Part shown: one piece after another, positions 20,671-30,689 of the stretch
How the letters are laid out: each line of letters starts with the position of its first letter
Position numbering within the stretch: position 1 is the stretch's first letter
Source of the DNA: an uncultured Rivibacter sp.
GTDB lineage: Bacteria > Pseudomonadota > Gammaproteobacteria > Burkholderiales > Burkholderiaceae
DNA: 64,000 nt
Direction: 5' to 3'
NCBI GenBank assembly: GCA_946480925.1
Contig: CAMLLU010000026.1
Span: forward strand, 6,470-70,469
Translations under genes and position numbers: made by a program
The notes under the pieces: model-generated
Databases searched by the model: none
The model's input: only the letters and a program-made list of their open reading frames with translations
Told to the model about the DNA's origin: nothing

Positions 20671-22784
20671 AAACGCAACGACGCGCTCAATCCACCCAGC
20701 CACGTGCGCCCCGGCGCCGGCTCGAAGTAGCGGCCATTGCTTTCGTTCACGATCACCGAGCCGGCATGGCGGCGGCCGGTGAGGTTGTCGCCGCGCACGA
20801 AGCCGCTGAGTTCCCACGCGCCGGCGCGCAGCAGATAGCCCACGCTGGCATTCACGACGGCATAGCGCTCGGCCGCATCGGAGTTGGTGTCGTTCACCGG
20901 CACGCTGCTCAACCAGCGCACCTCCACGCCGGCGCGCCAACCGGTCTCTGGTGCCCAGTTCAAGGCGGCGTAGGCATTGCCGCGCGCCAGGCCGGGAATG
21001 CGGTTGCCAGCCGGGATGGTGAGGTTGGGCGTGGTGCACGGCGTGCCGGAGCACACCATGAAGCTGTCGCGGTAGCGCGCGTCCAGCCACGTGAGCGCGG
21101 CCTGCGCGCGCCAGTCGGCGCCGAGCCTGGCCGACCACGACAGCTCCGCACCGTAGCGCCGCGTGCGCCCGGCGTTGCCGAAGCTGGCGCGGCCGCCGCT
21201 GTTGCGCTGGGTGACGATCTCGTCCTTCGTGCGGGTGTCGAACAGCGCCACGTCGATGGCATGCGGGCCATGGCGCAGCTTGGCACCGAGCTCCACGTTG
21301 TCGCTGCGTGCCGGCTTGAGCGTGAAGTTGAGGCCGGCGCTGCCATCGCTGCGGTAGGCCATCTCGTTCATCGTGGGCGTTTCGAAGCCGCGCCCTGCCG
21401 CGGCATACAGGTGCAGCGCGTCGCTGGCCTTGAACATCACCGCCAGCACCGGCGTGGTGGCGCTGAACTTCGTCGCGCCGCTGTCGTCGCCATTGGCCCC
21501 CGCGACGTAGTGGTCCTGCGAGCGCACGCGGATGGTGCTGCGGCGCACGCCGGCATCCACCCGCCAGGCCGGCGCGGGCTGCAGCGTGGCCTGCAGGTAA
21601 GGGTCCACGCTGGTGATGCGGTTGCCCTCGTCGCGGCGCAGTTCGCCCTCCACGCCCAGCGTGCTGCCAACGAAGTTCTGGTAGCCGCGGCGGTGTTCGT
21701 CCAGCCGGTCGTAGGCGATGCCGGCCACCACCGTGTAAGGCAGCGCCGCAGTGGTGTCGCGCAGGGTCCAGCGCGCATCGGTGCCGTGGTAGTCGCGTGC
21801 AAGCAGGATCACGCCGCCGGGGTGCAGCGCGTTGGCTTGCGGCCCGGTGGGAATGGCCTGGAACTGCTGCGTGTGGCGGCTGCCGCCGTAGAGCACCACC
21901 GACAGCGCGTGGCGCGCATCCAGCCGGTGCTCATAGGTGGCGCCGAGCTGCGTCTGGTTGAAGTTCTTGCGCGTGTTGAAGTCGGTGGCGGCGGCGTCCA
22001 CGCCGCGCGGGTCGGCTTCGAACTGGGCCCGCGTGAGCCCCAGCGGGTCCTGCGCCTCAGGCACCGCCACGCTGTTGGCCACCAGCGTGAGCTTGCCGGC
22101 ATCTCCCGTGCGCCAGGTGAGCTTGGCGTTGCCGAGCTTGCGCTGCGCCGCGCTGTGATCGCGGTAGCCGTCGGTCTGGAAGCGGCTCGCGTGCACCACG
22201 TAACCCAGGCTGCCGTCGCGCCCCGTCACCTTGGCCGAAAGCCGCTGCAGCTCGTCGCTGCCCGCGGCGGCGCCGAGCTGCAGCGTGGGCCGGCCTTCGC
22301 CCTCTTCTGTGAACACCTGCAGCACGCCGCCCGAGGAGTTGCCGTACAGCGCCGAGAACGGCCCGCGCAGCACCTCGATGCGCTCGGCGCTACCCAGGTC
22401 GGCATGCGAGATCTGGCCCTGCCCGTCGGGCAGCGTGGCGGGGATGCCGTCGACGTACAGGCGCACGCCGCGGATGCCGAAGGTCGTGCGCGCGCCGAAG
22501 CCGCGTATCGAGAGCTGCACGTCCTGCGCGTAGTTCTGCCGGTCGCGCGCCATGAGGCCCGGCACGCCGCCCACGCTTTCGGAAAGGTTCACCTGCGCCC
22601 GGCCGTCGCGGATCAGCGCGGCGTCGATGCGGTCCACCGAGGCCGGCACGTCGAAGGCCGGGTCGGCCACGCGGGTGCCCGTGATCACCACCGTCTCGCC
22701 CAGGCTCTGGGCCGCGGCAGGCAAAGCTGCGCACAACGCCCCCGCCAGGGGCGCCAGACAGCGGGAGCGACGACGTCTGTTCAT
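20667..22784 (-). CDS. pqqU: TonB-dependent receptor, PqqU (YncD)-like PQQ importer
   Basis: Outer-membrane receptor of 705 residues. After a signal peptide (ends near LPAAAQS) comes a TonB box-like ETVVITG, a plug domain ([47 protein letters not shown]) and a beta-barrel ending in Phe. From memory these segments, along with [29 protein letters not shown] and [19 protein letters not shown], match E. coli YncD/PqqU almost word for word; that protein imports pyrroloquinoline quinone. It is last in the operon pedF - binding protein - pqqU (14-base gap), under a sigma-54 promoter, so cofactor uptake appears co-regulated with PQQ enzymes. ATG 22784 preferred over the adjacent GTG. Confidence 0.88.
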   Translation of the reverse strand: MNRRRRSRCLAPLAGALCAALPAAAQSLGETVVITGTRVADPAFDVPASVDRIDAALIRDGRAQVNLSESVGGVPGLMARDRQNYAQDVQLSIRGFGARTTFGIRGVRLYVDGIPATLPDGQGQISHADLGSAERIEVLRGPFSALYGNSSGGVLQVFTEEGEGRPTLQLGAAAGSDELQRLSAKVTGRDGSLGYVVHASRFQTDGYRDHSAAQRKLGNAKLTWRTGDAGKLTLVANSVAVPEAQDPLGLTRAQFEADPRGVDAAATDFNTRKNFNQTQLGATYEHRLDARHALSVVLYGGSRHTQQFQAIPTGPQANALHPGGVILLARDYHGTDARWTLRDTTAALPYTVVAGIAYDRLDEHRRGYQNFVGSTLGVEGELRRDEGNRITSVDPYLQATLQPAPAWRVDAGVRRSTIRVRSQDHYVAGANGDDSGATKFSATTPVLAVMFKASDALHLYAAAGRGFETPTMNEMAYRSDGSAGLNFTLKPARSDNVELGAKLRHGPHAIDVALFDTRTKDEIVTQRNSGGRASFGNAGRTRRYGAELSWSARLGADWRAQAALTWLDARYRDSFMVCSGTPCTTPNLTIPAGNRIPGLARGNAYAALNWAPETGWRAGVEVRWLSSVPVNDTNSDAAERYAVVNASVGYLLRAGAWELSGFVRGDNLTGRRHAGSVIVNESNGRYFEPAPGRTWLGGLSASLRF

Positions 22785-22797
22785 CACGCCACCCTCT

Positions 22798-23637
22798 TCA
22801 AAGATGCCAGGCTACATCGTGCGCTCGAAACAGTTCCTTCACACGGCCACTGGCCTGCAAGGCTTGCATGGCCTGCTGCAGCGCCAGCGCGAGGTCGGTG
22901 GCGTCTTTCTTGATGGCCAGGCCAATGGCCCAGCCGTCGTGCGGGGCACGGGGCGACGGCAGCGGCCCAATGACGAACCGGTCGTCGCCGTGCAGCGCCG
23001 ACTCCAGCTCCGAAGCCAGCCCGCCGGCTGCCACCACCTCGCCGCGCTGCAGCGCCTGCGCCGCGGCCACGCCATCGGGCAGCCGCGTCTGCAGCGACTC
23101 GCGCAAGGCGCCCTGCTCCGCACCGATGAGCAGCCAGCCCGCCAGCGACTGCCCGGCCACCGCCACCGGCAGGCCCCGCAGGTCGGCCAGGCTTTCCAGC
23201 CGCGGCAGCGCTTCCTTGCGCCACGCGATGGCCACGCGCTCGCGGTAGTAAGGCGCGAGGATCTGCACGCGCGGGTTGGCCTGCATGAGCGGTGTGTCCA
23301 CCGGCACGTGCATCAGCACGTCGGCCGGCCCCCAGCCGAGGAAGTGGCCGCGCCACACGACGTTGCGCAGGTCGTCGGCCATGTTCTCGTCGGCATTGAA
23401 GGGCAGCATCGAGAGGCTCACGCCCAGCTGCCGTGCCAGCGCGCGGGCCAGCTCCACGTCGATGCCGCGGCCTGCGCTGTGGAAGGGCGGCATGTCGTTG
23501 TAGAGCCCCACCACCAGGCTGCCCCGGCGGCGGATGCGCTCGAGCGCGCTTGTTGCCGCCTCGGCACGCACCAGCCCAGGCGCGCAGAGCGCAGCGCCCA
23601 GTGCCGCCACCACGCGGCGGCGCTGGAGGGCGCTCAT
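22798..23637 (-). CDS. Quinoprotein-dehydrogenase-associated periplasmic binding protein
   Basis: A 279-residue periplasmic substrate-binding-type protein. Signal peptide MSALQRRRVVAALGAALCAPGLVRAEA, possibly of Tat type, then a family-3-like solute-binding domain (LVVGLYNDMPPFHS...GIDVELARALARQLGVSLSMLPF). It belongs to the group found beside PQQ dehydrogenases (like MxaJ/XoxJ), where no ABC permease is present; none is seen here either. Such proteins are thought to help dehydrogenase maturation or activation. Its ATG at 23637 overlaps the pedF stop by 4 bp (ATGA), so translation is coupled; pqqU follows. Confidence 0.85.
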   Translation of the reverse strand: MSALQRRRVVAALGAALCAPGLVRAEAATSALERIRRRGSLVVGLYNDMPPFHSAGRGIDVELARALARQLGVSLSMLPFNADENMADDLRNVVWRGHFLGWGPADVLMHVPVDTPLMQANPRVQILAPYYRERVAIAWRKEALPRLESLADLRGLPVAVAGQSLAGWLLIGAEQGALRESLQTRLPDGVAAAQALQRGEVVAAGGLASELESALHGDDRFVIGPLPSPRAPHDGWAIGLAIKKDATDLALALQQAMQALQASGRVKELFRAHDVAWHL

Positions 23638-24137
23638 AGCGGCTTCTCGCGGCGCGTTTCGAGGTACGACTTGATGGCCCACACCGCCTCCTGGCTCAGC
23701 GTGCCTTCGAAGGGCGGCATGTAGACCGCGCCGTTGCGCGTGCGGCCCTTGCGTACCGTGTTGGAGAAGAAGTCGTCGTTCTCCTTCACGCAGGCGGCGC
23801 GCTTCTTCTCGTCCTTGAGCGAGCCACATTCGTTGTCGAGCTTGCGCAAGTCGGGCGCAATGCCGCCCGAGACGGCCTCGATGCCATGGCAGCGCGCGCA
23901 GTTCTGGTTGTAGGCAGAGGTGCCGATGCGCACGGCCTTCTCGTTCTTGCGGTAGGGGTTCTCGGCGCGCCATTGCTCGCCGAGCTGCGGCAGCTCTTTC
24001 GTGTCCACCGCTTGCGGTGTCACGTCGCCATGAGCGAGTGCGAGGCAGCTCGTGGCAAGCGCTGCAAGCAGCACGGCGCTGTTGCACACGGAGCGCAAGG
24101 CGCGTCGATGTTGTGGGTGGAAAGGCGATCTCGTCAT
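23634..24137 (-). CDS. pedF: Cytochrome c-550 PedF
   Basis: Periplasmic mono-haem cytochrome that takes electrons from PQQ-dependent alcohol dehydrogenase. The 167 residues comprise a signal peptide (cleavage near CLALAHG) and the PedF signature HGDVTPQAVDTKELPQLGEQWR, haem site CARCHG at 80-85, SGGIAPDLRKLD and GRTRNGAVYMPPFEG, whose Met is the likely sixth ligand. GGAG lies 7 bases before the ATG. First gene of the minus-strand operon; a sigma-54 promoter sits 45-60 bases upstream and the acoR-like gene is divergent. The partner dehydrogenase gene is 19 kb away (43112-44863). Confidence 0.95.
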   Translation of the reverse strand: MTRSPFHPQHRRALRSVCNSAVLLAALATSCLALAHGDVTPQAVDTKELPQLGEQWRAENPYRKNEKAVRIGTSAYNQNCARCHGIEAVSGGIAPDLRKLDNECGSLKDEKKRAACVKENDDFFSNTVRKGRTRNGAVYMPPFEGTLSQEAVWAIKSYLETRREKPL

Positions 24138-24181
24138 GGCTTGTCTCCGGTCGGTCCTCTACAGGGGGTGCCGGCCCAAAC

Positions 24182-24197
24182 TGCAATGCATATGCCA
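24182..24197 (-). promoter_or_regulatory. Sigma-54 promoter of the pedF operon
   Basis: On the minus strand TGGCATATGCATTGCA: GG and GC at the correct spacing and a full TTGCA -12 element. It is 45 bases upstream of the pedF start codon, leaving a leader of about 35 nt. Confidence 0.78.
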
Positions 24198-24321
24198 CGA
24201 CGCTCACTGGGCGGGTGATTGCCTTCGCGCTCGGTGTTATCCCCGAAGCCGCGAGAGTTTTCCGAGGCCAGGTGTCACGGAATGGAGCGTCAGCTTGATG
24301 CAAATCAGTTGCGCCACATTC

Positions 24322-24352
24322 GCACACGCACCGGCAATGGAATTGCGTGTGC
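24322..24352. promoter_or_regulatory. Inverted repeat between pedF and acoR, candidate activator site
   Basis: GCACACGCA (24322-24330) and TGCGTGTGC (24344-24352) are perfect 9-bp arms with a 13-base spacer, which itself holds GCAAT-GGA-ATTGC overlapping the right arm. It is about 140 bases upstream of the sigma-54 -24 element and 120 bases upstream of the acoR-like start, so it could serve both. The arms differ from those upstream of exaC. Confidence 0.5.
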
Positions 24353-24470
24353 AATTACCAATAGACCAATAGCATCGCCCCACAGAGCGAGAGACAACGC
24401 GCTGGCGCAGGCCCCATCTCGCCAAGCGACGACAGGAGACAACCCCCACGCGGGGGAAAGGATGGTCACC

Positions 24471-26540
<2,070 letters not shown>

Positions 26541-27928
26541 GAAGGTGTGAACCACGTCCCCTGCGCAGCCATCCCCCCACCAGCAGTCCTGCCGCCAGCA
26601 TCGCCATCACCTGCGGCTCTGGCACGGGCGAAAGGACGAACACGAGATTCGGATCGTAGAAACCGCCGTTCATGCGGAACAGGACCTGCCCGGCGTCATT
26701 CAGGGCCACCTCGCTGACCGAGTAGTAGTCGGAGAGGCCGACAAGGCCGACCAGTTGCTCGGTGAGATCGACGACCTGCCCTTCGCTCCAGAGGAAGATA
26801 CGGGTCGGCCGGCCCCCGGAGCCGAACCACGCCATTGCGAGCACCTGGCCTTGCTCATTGATGTCGAGGGCGCGGCTTCCGAAGGGCAACTGCCCCTCCA
26901 CACCGAAGGATGCGTCCAGGAAGGTCGTCTGCCCCCGCTCGAACAGGAATGCGCGGCCGCAACCACGGCTGCTGATGCACGAAGGGTCGCTGGGATGGTC
27001 GAAGCCGACCACCTGCCCACGTTCGTTCATGTCGTTGAAGCGGGATGCAACACCGTGGCCATAGGTATGGCTGGTGCCATCGGCGAGCAAGACCGTGCCG
27101 TTGCTCAGGGCCACGTCGCCGCGATCGTTCAGCACGTTCACACCGACGTCATACCCAAGGAAGCGCAGCTGGCCATGGTCGTCGAGAGACGCACGGCTGG
27201 GCGGCACCGCCTGACCCTCGATCCATGACGGGACGGTGAACGTCGAGACGACACCCCGGTTGTTGATATGCATGGCGCTCACGGCACCTCCGCCCGACGG
27301 CAAGGCCTCGCCGACACTGCGGATCTGGCCGGTGCGGGTGTCATGCACATAGCTGCGGTCGCCGTACCCCAGCAGCACCTCGCCGCGGTCGTTGATGTCG
27401 TGCGCGATGATGAAGCTGCCCGGCGGGGTCGGCAACAGGCTCGTCACCCCCGTACTGCTGCGATGGAACGCCCGGTAGGAGCTGAGCCCGCCCGAAGAGA
27501 GACCTGCCACCTCGCCGGCGTCGTTCAGCATGAGGTGTTCGGTACGCGTGTCGCCCGCCAACGGCGCGACCAAGCTGCTCACGCCAAAGGGATCGGCCAA
27601 GACACCCCGAGGAAACTCGGCGCCCCCACGCACCATGCCGACGAAGGCACCGTGCCGGTTGAAGTCACCGACGTCGTCCCATTGCGTACCTGCTGGAGCG
27701 AAGACCTGCCGCGCTTCCCAGGCGGGAGGCAGCGACTGCGCATGCGGCAGGCTGGGCAAGAGGGCAAGCGTAACGGCCAGCATGGCGCCAAGCGCACCGA
27801 GGCAATCGGGCTTGCAAGCAGGCATGTGCATCGTCTTCTCCCTGAATCCGCGGCCTGTTCACTATAGGAACCGGATCGGAGTTCCGACAGAGGCTGCAAG
27901 AGGTGCTTACGCTTGTGTTGACCCAGGC

Positions 27929-29866
27929 TCACGAAAGCACGGGTATGACGGCCGCCGGAACCTTCACTCCCGGGCGGGTTTGGAGAACCCGAAATTGCGC
28001 CAACCGCTGCGCATACGGATCCAGCGCATCCTCCGGCGTCCCCAGCGGCAGCCCCACCAACGCCGCAAACCGTGCCGGCGTGACCTGCCCTTGATCCATC
28101 AGCTCGTCCACCAGCGCAAGCAGCGCGTTGCGATGCGTTTCGATCAGCCTCGTGGCCCGCGCATGTTCGGCCTGCAGCAGCGCTTCGATCGGCGCGTTGC
28201 TGGCTTCCACGTCGGTGCAGAGGTTGTCTTCGCTGTCGGTGGACACGTCGCTGCGGCCGATGCGCGCGCCATGGCCGAGGTGGCGCAGCATGCGGGCTGC
28301 CGTTTCAGTGGCCTTGCGCAGATCGCTCTCGGCGCCGCTGGAGCTCAGCTCGGGCCCGAAGACCAGAAGCTCGGCGGCGCGGCCGGCGAGGCTGGTGCAG
28401 ATGGAGTCGAGCAGGTTGCGGCGCGACCAGACCTTGCGCGAGGTGTAGACGTTGTAGCCGCCCTCGAAGCTGGCCACGTGGATCTTGATCTCCTGGGGGG
28501 CGCGGCCGAAGAGCAGCGCGTGCACGAGGCCGTGGCCCGCCTCGTGCACGGCCAGCAGCGCGCGGAAGTCGGCGTTGCAGCGCTGGCGCAGTCGGCTGAT
28601 CTCGAAAGGCGCGGCGATGGCGTGCGACTGGCCGCGCCAATGCGCGATCAGGCTTCGGCCATCGGCCGTGAGGCCCACGCTTTCGCCGGCCTCCGCGCCG
28701 CGTTCGATTGCCCACAGCGCCGCCTTGGCCAAGCCGGCACCGAGGATGGCGTGCAGAGATGAAAACAGCGGCCGGGTGCCTTGGGCGGGGAAGACGGCAT
28801 TGGCATAGATCTGCGCGTGCACGCTGGCGTCCAGCTCGAAACGCAGGCCGCAGCGAGCCTCGGTCTCGCCGGCATAGCGGGCACAGCTCTGCTCGATCAA
28901 CTGCTCGTACGCACGCCGCGAGAGCGAGGGGTAGACCACGTGCTCGTTGCCCAGGCGTGCCACCTGCTCGGGCTTGAAGCGCTTGTTGAGCGCCTGCTTG
29001 ACGTCGATGACGCTCAATTTGCTGGTGATCGCGTGGAAGGTGTCGGCATCGCTGTCGCAGTCGTCCACGCTGGTGGCAAGGTCCTCGTACATCTCGTCGA
29101 GGTTGCCGCAGACGAAGACGAGCAGGCGGCTGTAGTCGGTCTCCCATTGCTGCTGGCCGCTCTCGCGGAAGGCGCGCAGGCGCTCCTGGATCTGCTCGGG
29201 CGTCCAAGCCATGATCTCCATCAGCGGCGCGTCGAGCTTGAGGTTGCGCTGCAGCTCCTGGGCCTCCCAGCTGCGCAGCTTGAAACGCAGCTTGGCCTCA
29301 CCCGCCTCGGCGCGTTCGGCGTCGTAGGCGGCTTCGGCGATGGACGATTCGATGTCGCCCAGCAACGAGAGCGCGGGCGGCAGGCGGCCGTCGGACAGCA
29401 AAGCCCAGACGTCCTGGTAGCGCTCGACGCGCAGCTCGGCGCGCTTGGGGTCGATGGTGCGGAAACGCTGGAACTCGTCGAGCGCCAGGATGCCCGGCTC
29501 GCCCTCGCGCACGCCGGACTGCGCCAGCATGCCCGAGATGCTCTGGGCTCCGCGCCAGCTCGCGCCGTTGGAGAAGCCGTCCATCTGCACCTCGACGAAG
29601 CGGTCGTAGAAGCCCAGCAGTTGGGCCAGGCGGCGCACGAGCTGGGTCTTGCCGGTGCCGGTCAGGCCCCAGAGGCAGACGATGACAGGCCGCGAGACGA
29701 GCTCGGGCAGCACGTACCACGCACGCACCGAATCGATGACGCGGTCGATGATGGTGTCGATGCCGAACAGCTCGGTCTTGAGCTGGGCGGCGATCTCCTG
29801 CAACCGGCGGTTTCTCTGCGCCAGTTGTTCGCGAAGTCCTTCGCGCAGTTGCGGGGAATCATTCAT
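27929..29866 (-). CDS. Soluble AAA+ ATPase fused to M41 (FtsH-like) metallopeptidase
   Basis: A 645-residue predicted ATP-dependent protease. Residues 30-330 are an AAA+ module: Walker A GLTGTGKT (67-74), Walker B ILALDEF with D130-E131, and a sensor region NKRFKPEQVARLGNEHVV that looks more like ClpX/ClpB-type AAA than FtsH. Residues 425-600 match the FtsH peptidase domain: zinc site HEAGH at 441-445 and third ligand in GAESDLRKAT (D515). Both active sites look complete. Unlike FtsH there is no transmembrane segment, so it should be cytoplasmic. ATG 29866 has AAAGGA 6 bases upstream and overlaps the 80-aa gene before it by 8 bases. Substrates are unknown; not a family I can name. Confidence 0.85.
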   Translation of the reverse strand: MNDSPQLREGLREQLAQRNRRLQEIAAQLKTELFGIDTIIDRVIDSVRAWYVLPELVSRPVIVCLWGLTGTGKTQLVRRLAQLLGFYDRFVEVQMDGFSNGASWRGAQSISGMLAQSGVREGEPGILALDEFQRFRTIDPKRAELRVERYQDVWALLSDGRLPPALSLLGDIESSIAEAAYDAERAEAGEAKLRFKLRSWEAQELQRNLKLDAPLMEIMAWTPEQIQERLRAFRESGQQQWETDYSRLLVFVCGNLDEMYEDLATSVDDCDSDADTFHAITSKLSVIDVKQALNKRFKPEQVARLGNEHVVYPSLSRRAYEQLIEQSCARYAGETEARCGLRFELDASVHAQIYANAVFPAQGTRPLFSSLHAILGAGLAKAALWAIERGAEAGESVGLTADGRSLIAHWRGQSHAIAAPFEISRLRQRCNADFRALLAVHEAGHGLVHALLFGRAPQEIKIHVASFEGGYNVYTSRKVWSRRNLLDSICTSLAGRAAELLVFGPELSSSGAESDLRKATETAARMLRHLGHGARIGRSDVSTDSEDNLCTDVEASNAPIEALLQAEHARATRLIETHRNALLALVDELMDQGQVTPARFAALVGLPLGTPEDALDPYAQRLAQFRVLQTRPGVKVPAAVIPVLS

Positions 29867-30101
29867 CCCAATCCTTTCGTCGCAGCAGCGCCTGCAGCGC
29901 CACGCGGTCGGCACGGCGCTGGGCGCCGCGGCTTTGGATGTGCTGGCCTGCACCACGCAAGCCGCGCTGGCCGAGCGCACGCGCGACGGGGTCGCGCGCA
30001 CCGGGGCTCTTTTCGAGCACCAGCGTCATCGGCTGTTTCATGCGGCGCAGGGCCTTGACCCGGCCCTCTTGAAGGGCGCGGGAACGGAGTTGTGCACTCA
30101 T
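29859..30101 (-). CDS. Small basic protein coupled to the AAA-M41 gene
   Basis: An 80-residue Arg-rich protein, not recognised: MSAQLRSRALQEGRVKAL, then a central LVLEKSPGARDPVARALG and a C-terminal helix RADRVALQALLRRKDWDE. Its stop overlaps the start of the AAA-M41 gene by 8 bases, so translation should be coupled; adaptor or substrate-delivery function is conceivable. ATG 30101 is chosen from the GGAAA sequence 4-8 bases upstream; the frame is open to 30188. The start codon and ribosome-binding site lie in a perfect hairpin (30101-30113), just behind a terminator-like hairpin. Confidence 0.65.
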   Translation of the reverse strand: MSAQLRSRALQEGRVKALRRMKQPMTLVLEKSPGARDPVARALGQRGLRGAGQHIQSRGAQRRADRVALQALLRRKDWDE

Positions 30102-30113
30102 TCGGTTTCCGAA
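30101..30113 (-). promoter_or_regulatory. Hairpin covering the ribosome-binding site of the 80-aa gene
   Basis: In the minus-strand RNA UUCGG-AAA-CCGAA is a perfect 5-bp stem with 3-base loop. The Shine-Dalgarno-like GGAAA is inside it and its last base is the A of the AUG, so initiation could be blocked when it forms. Confidence 0.5.
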
Positions 30114-30151
30114 AAGCAAAAGCCCCGGCTCGATGGCTGCGGGGCTTTGCT
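30111..30151 (-). terminator. Terminator-like hairpin in the leader of the AAA-M41 operon
   Basis: Minus strand: AGCAAAGCCCCG, 12-base loop, CGGGGCTTTTGCT (one bulged base), then TTTC. The T-rich end lies directly before the ribosome-binding site of the 80-aa gene, which is the position of an attenuator rather than of an ordinary terminator. The 3' arm can also pair with the loop of an upstream hairpin (30185-30215). Confidence 0.6.
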
Positions 30152-30184
30152 TGCCGCGCGGTCTGAGGCCGTATCTGTGAACAG

Positions 30185-30215
30185 ACACGGTTCAGCCGGG
30201 GCTCGGGAACCGTGT
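30185..30215 (-). promoter_or_regulatory. Upstream leader hairpin whose loop can pair with the terminator
   Basis: Arms ACACGGTTC and GAACCGTGT (perfect 9 bp). Its 13-base loop contains, in the minus-strand RNA, GAGCCCCGGCU, complementary over 11 contiguous bases (one G-U pair) to AGCCGGGGCUU at 30130-30120, the 3' side of the terminator-like hairpin. The two pairings exclude each other. Confidence 0.5.
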
Positions 30216-30689
30216 TCAGTCGATCGTCGAGATGAACAAGGAGGACATAAGAGGGATCTCCGTCATGCGGGCGCTGTCGTGGGCGCCTTCAGCAAGGGCG
30301 CGAATGATGCGGGCGTTGATGCGAGTGCGCAAGCGGGATGGGGCTGTTGTGTTGTGGCGTGCCAACGGGGCACGCGGTTGCTCGGGAGGTCATTGCCGTG
30401 CCAGGACGGTTGGCCTGAGGATGGTCATGCGCGGATGACGCTTGTGCCTGGGGCGGCTCAGGTCAACCCATCAGCGACATCCACAGCCCTGAAGTCGTTG
30501 CCTCAAAGCAGCCGGTCGTGTCCTAGCGATGACCTGTGGTTGGCGAACTGTGGTACTGCCGACGTCAGAGGTCATCGCGATCCGCGTTCGCCTACCTCGC
30601 AGGCGCACCGGACGGTGCGGTCAAGCTCCCTAGCTTTCAACAGCTTCGCATCCTCGGGCCGTTCCGGCGCAAAAAACCACAAAGCGCGC
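30216..30689. other. Intergenic region between the AAA-M41 operon and hsdM
   Basis: About 470 bases without a convincing gene; short open frames here lack protein character and good start signals. It should hold the promoter of the AAA-M41 operon, but I see no clear -35/-10 pair. A perfect 9-bp inverted repeat, GCGATGACC (30526-30534) and GGTCATCGC (30570-30578), lies in the middle. After the hsdM stop, the minus strand has AAGCGCGCTT followed by TGTGGTTTTTT, a weak terminator. Confidence 0.6.

Noticed and set aside
27929..29866. Calling the AAA-M41 gene ftsH
   Set aside because: No membrane segment and a different AAA module; FtsH would need both N-terminal helices.
30232..30438. 68-codon plus-strand frame starting MNKEDIRG
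   Set aside because: Despite an ATG it has no proper ribosome-binding site and low protein character after residue 20; treated as non-coding.
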